DNA of 64,000 nt from Bog-532 sp963824545. GTDB taxonomy: Bacteria > Actinomycetota > Actinomycetes > Streptosporangiales > Streptosporangiaceae. Made by a program: the position numbers and the translations under genes. This document shows positions 53,468 to 62,177 of this stretch, one piece after another. Within the stretch, counting starts at the first letter, position 1; each line of letters opens with the position of its first letter. The notes below the pieces were generated by a model, which searched no databases, was not told the origin of the DNA, and was given only the letters and a program-made list of their open reading frames with translations. The stretch is from NCBI GenBank assembly GCA_963824545.1, contig CAWGPP010000019.1, positions 1 through 64,000 on the forward strand, written 5' to 3'.

Positions 53468-55081
53468 ATGAACGGGCCGGGTACTTCTTCCGGGGCATCT
53501 GATGCCCCACGGGCAGGCGGCCCCCGCGCGCACGCCAGCGCGGCAGACCGGGGTGCTCTCTGCGGCACGCTGGCCCTGTCGGTTGGCGACCGGAGTATCA
53601 AAGTAGAACTGAATATCGGGCGAGGCGGCATGGAAAGCTCGGACCGGTGGGGAACTCGTGGCTCGGTCATACGTCACCTCCGGATCACCGAAGATGATCG
53701 GGACTTGGCCCGGCGGGCGCTGCGCGCCTTTCGGGCGAAGAAGCCCAGACGGACACGTCCAGATGCTTCGGCCCCTTCGCTGGACGGGCCCGCTTCGGGA
53801 GGCGGGTCAGGCGGGAGCGAGATGCCCCGGCAGCACGCATCCGTGCCTCCTGACTTCTGGGCTGCGCTCGATTCCGGTGAGAAAGCGGAGTTCAGGATGC
53901 TTGCGGCCGAGCGCACGTTTGCCGCAGGAGCCCGGCTCATGCGAGAGGGCGAGACCGCAGATCATGTAATCGTGATCCTGGCCGGCCGGACCAGAATCAG
54001 TGTCATGGGCAGCGACGGGACGAACCGGATCGTCGCTTACCGTGGCCCCGGCCAGCTGGTCGGCGAGCGTGCCGCGCTACGGGTAAACGTGCGGTCGGCC
54101 ACGGTGGTCGCCCTCGAGCAGGTCGAGGCGCTCGACGTCACAACGGCCGGCTTCGCCGCCTTCCTCACTGCTCATCCGGATGTCCTGCATCTCCTCGAAG
54201 AGCAGGTCTACGAGCGACTGACGGAGACTCCGGCCTGGCACCAGGCGGGAGGATTCACCCACGGCGGGCCGGCCAGTACGGCGATCACGAATCAGCCCGA
54301 GTCTGGCCAGGGCCAGATCGCCGATCACACGGCCGGGCACCACCCGCTGCTGAAGGGCGAGAACTGCACGATCGTCTTCTCGGACGTGGTGGCGTTCGCC
54401 TCACCGAGACGCAGGGACGAGCAACGACGCATCATCCGGCGAGAAGTGCTCGACATGACGTCCGCGTCCCTGAAGGCCGTCTGGGATAAGTGTTCTTATG
54501 AGGATCGTGGCGACGGGCTGCTGGTGGTCGCGCCTCCCGCCATTCCGACGGTACAAATCCTTGAGTACCTGCTCATCGCACTTCCGATCGCCCTGAAGAG
54601 GCACAACGGCATTTACGCGGACGGTGCGCAGATCCAGCTCAGAGTGGCGGTGGATGTCGGCCCGGTGATGACAGACAACCTGGGCGTCTCGGGCCAGGTC
54701 ATCATCAACGCCGCCCGGCTGCTGGAGGCGCCGACCTTCAAGGCGGCGATGGCCGGGGAGCACGCACACCTCGGCGTGGTCGTGTCCGACTTCGTGTACC
54801 AGAGCGCGGTAACCCAAGCCGACTGCCTGACCGACCCCGATGGCTACGCAGAGATTGACGTGAGGGTCAAGGAAGCTTCCAAGCGAGCCTGGATGCTGCT
54901 CGTCAATCCGCCCATAGCAGTGCCGCCACGGCAGACCACCTTAGCTTTAGCCACTGTCCCATCGGCCTGGGACGCGGGTCGAGATCACGATCATCTGCCG
55001 GACGGCCGTCTGGGCGTTCTGCGCGTTATTGACCTGGACAAACTACGGTGCCAGGTGAGTTGGCCGGGCCAGTCCGGGTAG
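53468..55081 (+). CDS. Cyclic-nucleotide-binding domain fused to class III cyclase-like domain
   Basis: 537 aa. After a 115-residue variable N-terminus, a cNMP-binding domain spans about 125-250. Its phosphate-binding cassette is GERAALRVNVRSATVVAL. Residues about 297-455 resemble a class III nucleotide cyclase or GGDEF-like catalytic fold: CTIVFSDVVAF with the metal Asp, CSYEDRGDGLLVVAP with GDG, and LRVAVDVGPVM. A Ser/Gly-rich linker separates the first 115 residues. It would sense cNMP and possibly make one. ATG at 53468 has GGAGGGAGC directly upstream; an alternative ATG at 53819 (residue 118) also has GGGAGCGAG. Confidence 0.75.
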   Translation: MNGPGTSSGASDAPRAGGPRAHASAADRGALCGTLALSVGDRSIKVELNIGRGGMESSDRWGTRGSVIRHLRITEDDRDLARRALRAFRAKKPRRTRPDASAPSLDGPASGGGSGGSEMPRQHASVPPDFWAALDSGEKAEFRMLAAERTFAAGARLMREGETADHVIVILAGRTRISVMGSDGTNRIVAYRGPGQLVGERAALRVNVRSATVVALEQVEALDVTTAGFAAFLTAHPDVLHLLEEQVYERLTETPAWHQAGGFTHGGPASTAITNQPESGQGQIADHTAGHHPLLKGENCTIVFSDVVAFASPRRRDEQRRIIRREVLDMTSASLKAVWDKCSYEDRGDGLLVVAPPAIPTVQILEYLLIALPIALKRHNGIYADGAQIQLRVAVDVGPVMTDNLGVSGQVIINAARLLEAPTFKAAMAGEHAHLGVVVSDFVYQSAVTQADCLTDPDGYAEIDVRVKEASKRAWMLLVNPPIAVPPRQTTLALATVPSAWDAGRDHDHLPDGRLGVLRVIDLDKLRCQVSWPGQSG

Positions 55082-55138
55082 AAGGCCAACCGGGTGGAAG
55101 GACAACCCGGAGACGCCCGCACCCCTTGAGAGGAAACG

Positions 55139-56380
55139 ATGCCGCCACACAGCGAACCGTCCGTGGTCGTCGTCGGGGCCGGGGTCGCGGGCCTGGCCTG
55201 CGCACTTGACCTGACGGCAGCCGGTGTCCCCGTCCAGATCCTCGATACCGCCGACGGGGTGGGCGGGCGGATGCGCACCGATCAGGTGGGCGGGTTTTTG
55301 CTTGATCGCGGCTTCCAGGTCTTCAACACCTCCTATCCCCAGGTCAAACGGCGGATCAACCTGCGGGCCCTGCAGCTCAGGCCGTTCACCCCGGGTGTCC
55401 TGCTGCACGCCGGCGACCGCCGGCTGCGGTTCGCCGACCCGACCCGGCAGCTCAGCGGGGTGGCGGACCTGCTGCGCGGACGGCTGGCCGGGCTGTCGGA
55501 CGCCATCGCGCTGGCCCGGCTGTGCGCCGCGGACATGCTGCTGCCGGTGGGCCTGATCAAGAATCAGCCGGACCGGACCACGATCGCCGCGCTGACCGAA
55601 GAAGGTATTTCCCCTGCCCTGTGCGAGCTGTTCTTCCGCCCGTTCCTGTCCGGGGTGTTCCTCGAAGACGAGCTGGAAACCTCGGGCCGGTTCTTCCACC
55701 TGGTCTGGCGCAGCATGCTGCGCGGCACCCTGTGCCTGCCACGACGCGGCATCCAGGCGGTACCAGAGCAGCTCGCGGCCGCGCTCCCCGCCGCGACGGT
55801 CCGGCTGGAGACGCCCGTCCGTGCGCTCACCGCCGACGGCGTGCTGTGCGGCGACGGCACCGAGATACCGGCGCGGGCCGTGATCGTGGCGACCGGCGCC
55901 GCCGAGGCGGCGGCCCTGCTTCCCGGGCTGAGCGTGCCGGCGACGCGCACCGTCACGACCTTCTACCACGCGGCACCGGCAGCGCCGCTGGCCGAGCCGA
56001 CCCTGCTCGTCGACACCGAGCGCAAGATCCTCAACACGGTGGTGCTGACGGAGGTCACCGCCGCTTACGCCGCCGATGGCCGGGCGCTCATCTCCACTTC
56101 GGTGCTCGGCGATGCCAGCGGGCGGGAGCCGGACGTCCGGGCGCGGATCGCCGAAATGTACGGTGCCGACGCCTCCGGCTGGGAGCATCTGGCCACGTAT
56201 CCGGTGTACGGCGCGCTGCCGGCGATGCCCGCGCCGCATCCGCTCAGCCGGCCCACGCGAGTGGCGCCCCGCCGCTACGTCTGCGGCGACCACCGGGCCA
56301 CAGGGTCGGTCCAGGGCGCGATGGCGTCCGGGACCCGCGCCGCCCGTGAGTTCCTGGCCGGGGAGGGCCGCGATTCCTGA
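55139..56380 (+). CDS. FAD-dependent amine-oxidase/phytoene-desaturase-like oxidoreductase
   Basis: 413 aa. An N-terminal FAD-binding fold starts VVVVGAGVAGLACALDLTAAGVPVQILD, and DGVGGRMRTDQVGGFLLDRGFQVFN is the second FAD motif. The C-terminal GDHRATGSVQGAMASGTRAA is the closing flavin motif. Related enzymes desaturate carotenoids or oxidise amines; the substrate is unknown. GAGAGGAAAC precedes the ATG. Downstream is a strong hairpin. Confidence 0.88.
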   Translation: MPPHSEPSVVVVGAGVAGLACALDLTAAGVPVQILDTADGVGGRMRTDQVGGFLLDRGFQVFNTSYPQVKRRINLRALQLRPFTPGVLLHAGDRRLRFADPTRQLSGVADLLRGRLAGLSDAIALARLCAADMLLPVGLIKNQPDRTTIAALTEEGISPALCELFFRPFLSGVFLEDELETSGRFFHLVWRSMLRGTLCLPRRGIQAVPEQLAAALPAATVRLETPVRALTADGVLCGDGTEIPARAVIVATGAAEAAALLPGLSVPATRTVTTFYHAAPAAPLAEPTLLVDTERKILNTVVLTEVTAAYAADGRALISTSVLGDASGREPDVRARIAEMYGADASGWEHLATYPVYGALPAMPAPHPLSRPTRVAPRRYVCGDHRATGSVQGAMASGTRAAREFLAGEGRDS

Positions 56381-56428
56381 GACAGGGTCCCGGGCGTCCC
56401 GATGGGTCACCAAGACGCCCTGACGCGT

Positions 56429-56463
56429 CGCTGCCGGCGGCCCCCCTCAGGCCGCCGGCAGCG
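56429..56463. terminator. Bidirectional terminator hairpin
   Basis: A perfect 14-bp stem (CGCTGCCGGCGGCC and complement) with a 7-nt loop lies between two convergent genes. No U-tract. Confidence 0.85.
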
Positions 56464-56480
56464 CTCGTGAGCCCCGTGCG

Positions 56481-57608
56481 TCAGCGCAGGACGTTCAGCG
56501 TGTTGGTGTCGTCGTTGACGAAGTAGACACGGTTCGGGTACGTGGCCGTAGCCAGGCCGAACAGGGCACCGCCGGGCTGGTCTTTGGTGTCCACGTCCTT
56601 GACCGTGACGAGCTTGCCGCCCTGAGTGAGCTCGACGAGGTTGTTGTCACCGCCGTTGGCGGCCAGCAGGTCACCGTTCGGCGTGAGGGTCAGGCCCAGC
56701 GGGCCGTTGAGGGGCCCTTTGGCGTGGGGCTTGTTGGCGAAAACCGTCGCCGCCGCCGCGCCCGCGTTGACCGGGGTATGCCGGAAAACCGCGTTCGGAA
56801 TGCCGGCGATGCGGTTGCTCGCCGTGTCGGCGACGAACAGCGTGCCGTTCGGGCTGAGCGCGACGCCGGTGGGGCCGACGATCAGCGCGGCCGGGTCGGT
56901 GTGCACGGATATCCCGTTAGCGATCACGGTGCTGGCGGTCACCTTGGGCACCGCGCCCGTGAGGTTCAGGTTCAGCCGGACGACATTGCCCTTGGTGGTG
57001 GTCATGGGCAGGCCCTTGACAATGCCGTTAAGCACGTTGGACACGAACAGGTCGGCGGACGAGCCGAGGTCCAGCGCGGTCGCGTCCCACGGGCCGTCAA
57101 TGCCGTATCCCTTGATCACTTCCCGGACGTGGCCGCCGCAGTCCAGGACGAACAGCTCACCGGGCTTCATGGTCGCGGACGTCCCGTCGGTGGTCGGCAG
57201 GCTGCCGACGATCACCCAGCCCGAGCGCAGCGCCACCAGCGCGGTGGTGAGCCCGACCGGCGCAAACTTGGCCGGGATGGTGGCGAACAGCTTCTGGTGG
57301 CCACCGGGGGCGATCTCGACGATCGTGGTGCCCGTGCCCTGCTGGTTCGCCGCATTGTTGAAGTTGCTGACCAGGACGTCCCCGGCGGTGAGTGTGCCGT
57401 GGGACTTCGGCACGATGGCTACGCCGTACGGGTTGACGTCCCCGTTGGCCGGAATAGTGCTGGACACCGTCTTGACCGTGCTCAGCCCCCCGATGAAGGA
57501 GCCTCCCGCACTGGTGGAAGCCGCTGCCGGGAGGACCCCGGCCATCGCGGCCGCGGCGGCGGCCGCGCACAGCCCCACCGCCCGTTTCCTCACATGTCCC
57601 CTGTCCAT
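56481..57608 (-). CDS. Secreted NHL/SMP-30-like beta-propeller protein
   Basis: 375 aa. A signal peptide (KRAVGLCAAAAAAAMAGVL, cleavage near AAASTSA) is followed by repeated propeller blades such as NPYGVAIVPKSHGTLTAGDVLVSNFN, GPTGVALSPNGTLFVADTASNRI and GPLGLTLTPNGDLLAANGGDNNLVEL. Six or so NHL-type blades probably form an exported sugar- or lactone-binding propeller; no enzyme activity can be assigned. AAGGAGAT precedes the ATG. A perfect palindrome lies in its promoter. Confidence 0.8.
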   Translation of the reverse strand: MDRGHVRKRAVGLCAAAAAAAMAGVLPAAASTSAGGSFIGGLSTVKTVSSTIPANGDVNPYGVAIVPKSHGTLTAGDVLVSNFNNAANQQGTGTTIVEIAPGGHQKLFATIPAKFAPVGLTTALVALRSGWVIVGSLPTTDGTSATMKPGELFVLDCGGHVREVIKGYGIDGPWDATALDLGSSADLFVSNVLNGIVKGLPMTTTKGNVVRLNLNLTGAVPKVTASTVIANGISVHTDPAALIVGPTGVALSPNGTLFVADTASNRIAGIPNAVFRHTPVNAGAAAATVFANKPHAKGPLNGPLGLTLTPNGDLLAANGGDNNLVELTQGGKLVTVKDVDTKDQPGGALFGLATATYPNRVYFVNDDTNTLNVLR

Positions 57609-57632
57609 TCCCGTATCTCCTTGGCTCGCGAC

Positions 57633-57654
57633 GGCGCGTGCGATCGCACGCGCC
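57633..57654. promoter_or_regulatory. 22-bp perfect palindrome upstream of the propeller gene
   Basis: GGCGCGTGCGA is followed directly by its reverse complement, with no spacer, 24 bp before the start codon on the minus strand. A spacerless perfect palindrome at this distance is better explained as a dimeric repressor site than as a terminator. Confidence 0.55.
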
Positions 57655-57855
57655 CGCGCCAGGGGCCGGCAGGCCGGCCGGTCACCCGTCGCTCACCTTC
57701 ATTACGGGACAGCGTCGCGGGGGGATTGGTCTGTGTGGAATTGCGTTGCGAAATTTTGCCGCTGCCGACGCGGGCGGGCACAAGGGCCAGGCTGGAGTGG
57801 GCACGCGGGCGCCCGGGCGCCCGGGTACCCGCGTGCGGTACCGGGCGCCCGCCGG

Positions 57856-58341
57856 TCAGCTGTTCGCGGCGGCCAGCTCCTCCTCGGTGAACAGGCGGGA
57901 GCGGATGAGGAACCGGACTCCCTCCGGGGCTTCCAGCGAGAAGCCGCGGCCGGGAACGATGTCAATCGTCAGATGGGTGTGGCTCCAGTACGCGAACTGG
58001 GACGCCGACATCCACACCCCAATCGGTGCCGCGATCCCCGGTATGTCGAGGTCGCCGAGGTGCACGTCGGACGGGCCGGTACGGAATTCACCCGCCGGAT
58101 AGCACATCGGGGAGCTGCCGTCACAGCAGCCGCCGGACTGGTGGAACATCAGCGGCCCGTGCTGCGCCACGCCGTCCTCGACCGCCGGGATCCCGAGGCG
58201 CTGTGGGAGTACAGCCAGCGTGATCCCGGCCGCGACGACATCGAGGTCTTCGAGCGGCTCACCGCCGAACTGCCCGCCCAGGACCCCCGCCACCCCGTAG
58301 CCACCGCCCGCCTCGCCGCCCTGCTGGCCGAGGACTAGCAC
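57856..58341 (-). CDS. DUF779 protein
   Basis: Up to 161 aa. The DUF779 core is complete: GPLMFHQSGGCCDGSSPMCYPAGEF, then DVHLGDLDIPG, FAYWSHTHLTIDIVPGRGFSLEAPEG and FLIRSRLFTEEEL. Family members usually sit beside an aldehyde dehydrogenase gene, which is absent here. The first 50 residues are unlike the family and lie opposite a plus-strand stretch with strong coding bias, so the true start may be the GTG at 58170 (GAGGA upstream), giving 104 aa. The 5' end has probably been rearranged. Confidence 0.75.
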   Translation of the reverse strand: MLVLGQQGGEAGGGYGVAGVLGGQFGGEPLEDLDVVAAGITLAVLPQRLGIPAVEDGVAQHGPLMFHQSGGCCDGSSPMCYPAGEFRTGPSDVHLGDLDIPGIAAPIGVWMSASQFAYWSHTHLTIDIVPGRGFSLEAPEGVRFLIRSRLFTEEELAAANS

Positions 58342-58378
58342 GAACTAGCAGGTCCGGGCGGGCGCACTGGCTGTTGGC

Positions 58379-58750
58379 TCAGTCAAAGCCGGTGAAGCTC
58401 TTGGCCGCGATGCAGAATTCGTTACCCTCTGGATCTTGCATGACCGTCCAGCGCTGGCCAGGTATGCGGTGTTTGCCGATGACCGTGGCGCCAAGCCGCA
58501 CTAGCTCGTTGACGGCATCCGGGTCTGGATTCACCAGGTCGATGTGAACGCGGTTCTTAGCCTGTTTCGGCTCCGGCACCTTGTTGAAGTACCAGGCCGG
58601 TTCCCGCCGCTCGCCGTCGGCTCCGCCGATGGAAGCAAAGAACTCGCTGCTGCCCTTATCGACCGGGCGGCCGAGCACCGCGGACCAGAAGGCGGCCAGC
58701 TTCAGCACGTCGCCGCAGTCGATGGTGATGTTGCCGATCCTGGCCCCCAT
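58379..58750 (-). CDS. VOC-superfamily (glyoxalase/bleomycin-resistance-like) protein
   Basis: 123 aa. Paired beta-alpha-beta-beta-beta units: ITIDCGDVLKLAAFWSAVLGRPVDKG, then RVHIDLVNPDPDAVNELVRLGATV and WTVMQDPEGNEFCIAA. H/E metal positions are partly conserved (HIDL, EGNEF). Function unknown. GGAGGAGG lies upstream of the ATG at 58750; the earlier in-frame start lacks one. Confidence 0.88.
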   Translation of the reverse strand: MGARIGNITIDCGDVLKLAAFWSAVLGRPVDKGSSEFFASIGGADGERREPAWYFNKVPEPKQAKNRVHIDLVNPDPDAVNELVRLGATVIGKHRIPGQRWTVMQDPEGNEFCIAAKSFTGFD

Positions 58751-58784
58751 AGCGTCCTCCTCCGTGCGTGCCGCCCCGCCGCCC

Positions 58785-58946
58785 ACCGCACGCGGGTCAC
58801 GGCGAGACGCCCGTTACCGGCCAGCGAGCCCGGGCCTCGTGCCCGGCGAGCGGCCGGTGCTGTCGGCGAACACCGCACGCGGGTCACGGCGAGACGCCCG
58901 TTACCGGCCCAGCGAACCGGGCCTCGTGCCCGGTGAGCGGCCGGTG
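58785..58946. repeat. 75-bp direct repeat, two copies 87 bp apart
   Basis: The copies at 58785-58859 and 58872-58946 differ at only a few positions. Both begin ACCGCACGCGGGTCACGG and end CGGCCGGTG. A G/C hairpin (CCGGGGGG stem, 58994-59013) follows. The tract is non-coding and fills the gap between the VOC and dehydrogenase genes. Confidence 0.85.
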
Positions 58947-59032
58947 TCTCGGCGACGTACCACCGCGCGGGCGCGGAGCGCATTCGGGGGTTTCCGGGGG
59001 GTCGCCCCCCCGGGCCAACACAGCCCCCCAGG

Positions 59033-60043
59033 TCAGCACGGACTCACCTGGACCTTGGGGGCGGCACCCCACTCCGGTGGCCGGTGACCGGCCAGGACAT
59101 CGGACACCTGGTCCAGCCCGACGGTCGCGGCGACGATGGGCCGCGGGTCGACCTCGCCGCCCGCGAACAGTGAGATCGTCTCGGCGAGGCCGCCGGACGC
59201 GCTGAGCACCCCGGTCACCGTGACGTCCTTCAAGACCAGCGTGCGCGTGTCGACCAGGCTCGGCCCCGCGGACAGGCCGATGTAGACGACCCGGCCGCCG
59301 GGCTCCACGATCCCGGCCGCCAGGGCCGGCAATTCCGGCGCGGTGGACGCGTCGATAACCGCGCCGAACGGCGCATCCGGGAGGGTGCCCCGGAACCAGG
59401 TGCGGTCAAAGCCGATGTCCTTCGCGAATCGCAGTGACCGCTCGTCCCGGCCCAGCAGGTGCACCTCGGCGCCCTGGGACCGGGCGATCTGCGCGGCGAG
59501 CAGGCCGATGGTGCCCGGGCCCATGACCAGGAGACGCTGCGCACCCCCGGCCAGCGCGGCGCGGACCGCGCGGAAGGCGTTGCCGCCGGGCTCGACCAGC
59601 GCGCCCGAGGTCGCGCCGAGACCGTCAGGAAGGGGGTGCAGGGCACGGGCCGGCACCAGCAGCTGCTCGGCGAGAGCACCGGGCCAGCCGCGCCGGATGC
59701 CGATCTCGAAACGTTCCGCACACAGGTGCTGCCGACCACCGAGACAGCGCGGGCACCGGCCGCAGCCAAGCATCGTGTCCCCGGTGACGCGGCGCCCGAC
59801 CCAGGACGCGGTGCTCTCGTCACCGGCCCGGGCGACCACACCGCACCATTCGTGCCCGATCCGTACCGGGTAGTGCGCCTCGCCGGTGTGCAGGTAGGCC
59901 ATGTGGCCGGTGAAGAACTCCCGGTCGGTGCCGCAGACACCGGCCCGTTCGACGTTCACGACCACCTGTCCCGGCCCCGGCTCGGGCGGGTCGATGTCGT
60001 GCACCTCTGCCTGGCCGGGCCCGGTGATGACGAACGCGCGCAC
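59033..60043 (-). CDS. Zinc-dependent (MDR) sugar/alcohol dehydrogenase
   Basis: 336 aa. Catalytic zinc ligands are Cys37 (AGVCGTDREFF), His64 and Glu65 (RIGHEWCG). The structural zinc loop has Cys94, 97, 100 and 108. The Rossmann motif is LVMGPGTIGLLAAQIA. The CGTDREF form and the wide loop resemble glucose/galactose dehydrogenases of archaea and actinobacteria. It is divergent from a sugar-acid dehydratase, so it probably oxidises an aldose to the lactone or acid. GTG start. Confidence 0.9.
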   Translation of the reverse strand: MRAFVITGPGQAEVHDIDPPEPGPGQVVVNVERAGVCGTDREFFTGHMAYLHTGEAHYPVRIGHEWCGVVARAGDESTASWVGRRVTGDTMLGCGRCPRCLGGRQHLCAERFEIGIRRGWPGALAEQLLVPARALHPLPDGLGATSGALVEPGGNAFRAVRAALAGGAQRLLVMGPGTIGLLAAQIARSQGAEVHLLGRDERSLRFAKDIGFDRTWFRGTLPDAPFGAVIDASTAPELPALAAGIVEPGGRVVYIGLSAGPSLVDTRTLVLKDVTVTGVLSASGGLAETISLFAGGEVDPRPIVAATVGLDQVSDVLAGHRPPEWGAAPKVQVSPC

Positions 60044-60141
60044 GCTGGGTTACCTGCTGGTCCGCGCGCGGCGGGCGAAGGTCGCAAAGGTAACGTCCAT
60101 GGCGTTCCGAATAGTAGGCCGATATGGCGGGAGCAGGAAAC

Positions 60142-61857
60142 ATGGCCGATCTGCGCAGCGCTCAGTGGTACGGCGGACAGGACCGGGATGCGTACATCCA
60201 CCGGGCATGGATGCGCCGCGGCGCGACCGACTCGGCCTTCACCGGCCGGCCGCAGATCGCGATCGCGAACACGGCTTCGGACCTGGTCCCGTGCAACCGT
60301 CATCTGACCGAGGTGGCCGGGCATGTCGCCGCCGGGGTGTGGGAGGCCGGCGGGGTCCCGCTGGACATGCCGGTCGTGTCGCTGGGCGAGACGCAGGTCC
60401 GCCCCACCGCGATGCTGTGGCGGAACATGGCCGCCATGGCGATTGAGGAGATGATCCGCGCCAACCCGATCAACGGTGTCGTCCTGCTGGGCGGCTGCGA
60501 CAAGACCATCCCCGCCCTGCTGATGGGGGCGGCGTCGGTCGACCTGCCCGCGGTGGTCGCGCCCGGCGGCCCGATGCTCACCGGTACGTTCCGCGGCATG
60601 CCGCTGGGCTGCGGGACCGACGTGTGGCGGCTGAGCGAGGACGTCCGCGCGGGCAAGCTGTCCCAGGAGGAGTTCCTCCAGTCCGAATCGTCGATGATCC
60701 GCAGCCGGGGACACTGCAACACGATGGGGACCGCCTCCACGATGGGCCTGCTGGCCGAGGTGCTCGGCACGACGCTGCCCGGCACGGCCGGCTTGCCGGC
60801 CCCGGACAGCCGGCTGCTGGCGCAGGCGCACGAGACCGGTGCGCTGGCGGTTGAGATGGCTCGGCACGGCCGGCGCCCCAGCCAGGTGCTGTCGGCCGCG
60901 TCGTTCCGCAACGCCATCGTGGCCCTGGCCGCGCTCGGCGGCTCGACGAACGCTGTCGTGCACCTGCTGGCCATCGCGGGGCGCGTGGGGATACCGCTTA
61001 GCCTGGACGATTTCGACCGGATCGGGGCGGCGGTGCCGTTGCTGGTCAACCTGCAGCCCGCCGGCCAGCACCTGATGGAAGACTTTCACCGTGCCGGGGG
61101 CCTGCTGGCCGTCCTGCGCGAGGTGGAGGACCTGCTCGATCCGGCCGCGCTCACCGTCACCGGCCGGCCGCTGGTGCATTATCTGGCCGACGCGCGGATC
61201 TGGGACCACGACGTCATCCGCGGCCGACAGAACCCTCTGCAGGACGCGGCCGGCATCGCCGTGCTGCGCGGCAACCTGGCCCCCGGCGGGGCGATCATCA
61301 AGCCGGCGGCGGCCTCGCCGCACCTGCTGCAGCACCGCGGGCGGGCCGTGGTCTTCGATTCCATCGAGGATCTGCACGCCCGGCTGGACGACCCGGAGCT
61401 GGACGCCGACGCGGACTCCGTGCTCGTGCTGCGCGGTTGCGGGCCGCGCGGCTATCCGGGCATGCCCGAGGTGTCGAACATGCCGCTGCCGGCCAAGCTG
61501 CTCCGGGAAGGCGTCCGCGACATGGTGCGGATCTGCGACGGCCGGATGAGCGGAACCGCCTACGGCACCGTGGTGCTGCACGTTACCCCGGAGGGCGCGG
61601 CGGGCGGCCCGCTCAGCCGGATACGGACCGGCGACTGGGTGGTCCTCGACGTGCCCGGCCGCCGGGTCGATGTGGAGCTAACCGAAGACGAACTGCGCGA
61701 CCGCCCGGTCGCCCACGCAATGGCGGATGCCGTGGCCCGCCCGCATCGCGGCTGGGAGCTGCTCTACGTGAACAGCGTGCAGGGTGCCGATACCGGCGCT
61801 GACCTCGATTTTCTTCGTGGATCCAGCGGGGATCAGGTCAACCGCGAATCTCACTGA
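60142..61857 (+). CDS. IlvD/Edd-family sugar-acid dehydratase
   Basis: 571 aa. Fe-S and Mg dehydratase with LVPCNRHL, VVLLGGCDKTIPALLMG and SRGHCNTMGTASTMGLLAE, whose cysteines bind the cluster. The C-terminal half has GGAIIKPAAASP and the RGCGPRGYPGMPEVSNMPLP domain. Family length and the paired dehydrogenase favour an aldonate such as arabonate, xylonate or galactonate over dihydroxy-acid dehydration. The ATG at 60142 has GGGAG and AGGAA upstream. Confidence 0.9.
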   Translation: MADLRSAQWYGGQDRDAYIHRAWMRRGATDSAFTGRPQIAIANTASDLVPCNRHLTEVAGHVAAGVWEAGGVPLDMPVVSLGETQVRPTAMLWRNMAAMAIEEMIRANPINGVVLLGGCDKTIPALLMGAASVDLPAVVAPGGPMLTGTFRGMPLGCGTDVWRLSEDVRAGKLSQEEFLQSESSMIRSRGHCNTMGTASTMGLLAEVLGTTLPGTAGLPAPDSRLLAQAHETGALAVEMARHGRRPSQVLSAASFRNAIVALAALGGSTNAVVHLLAIAGRVGIPLSLDDFDRIGAAVPLLVNLQPAGQHLMEDFHRAGGLLAVLREVEDLLDPAALTVTGRPLVHYLADARIWDHDVIRGRQNPLQDAAGIAVLRGNLAPGGAIIKPAAASPHLLQHRGRAVVFDSIEDLHARLDDPELDADADSVLVLRGCGPRGYPGMPEVSNMPLPAKLLREGVRDMVRICDGRMSGTAYGTVVLHVTPEGAAGGPLSRIRTGDWVVLDVPGRRVDVELTEDELRDRPVAHAMADAVARPHRGWELLYVNSVQGADTGADLDFLRGSSGDQVNRESH

Positions 61858-62177
61858 GGACCGTTGCCGACCGCACCCGGATCGATCTCGTGCAGGTGCG
61901 TGATGTCGGCGAGACCCGAGATGGTCAGCACCGGGGCCAGCAGCGGCGTCGCGACCAGCTCGATGTGCGCCGCGTGCGTGAAAAGGACCGTGAGCCCGGC
62001 GCTGTCCAGGTACTCCACCCTGGTCAGGTCCACGACGATCCGGGCATCGCCGTCCAACGCCTGGCTGAGCGCCTCGCGGAAGCGGCCGGCGTTGCTCATG
62101 TCGATCTCGCCGACGGCGGTCAGGACCCGTGTTCCGTCCGGCCGCTGGCCGGTGGAAAAGGTGAGCGGAGTGGTCAT
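61851..62177 (-). CDS. STAS-domain anti-sigma factor antagonist
   Basis: 108 aa. The SpoIIAA-type fold contains RVLTAVGEIDMSNAGRFREAL and VVDLTRVEYLDSAGLTVLF with the phosphorylatable Ser59. When dephosphorylated it would bind an anti-sigma kinase and free a sigma factor. Its ATG overlaps the stop of the phosphatase gene (ATGA). The 3' end overlaps the dehydratase by 7 bp. Confidence 0.93.
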   Translation of the reverse strand: MTTPLTFSTGQRPDGTRVLTAVGEIDMSNAGRFREALSQALDGDARIVVDLTRVEYLDSAGLTVLFTHAAHIELVATPLLAPVLTISGLADITHLHEIDPGAVGNGPQ

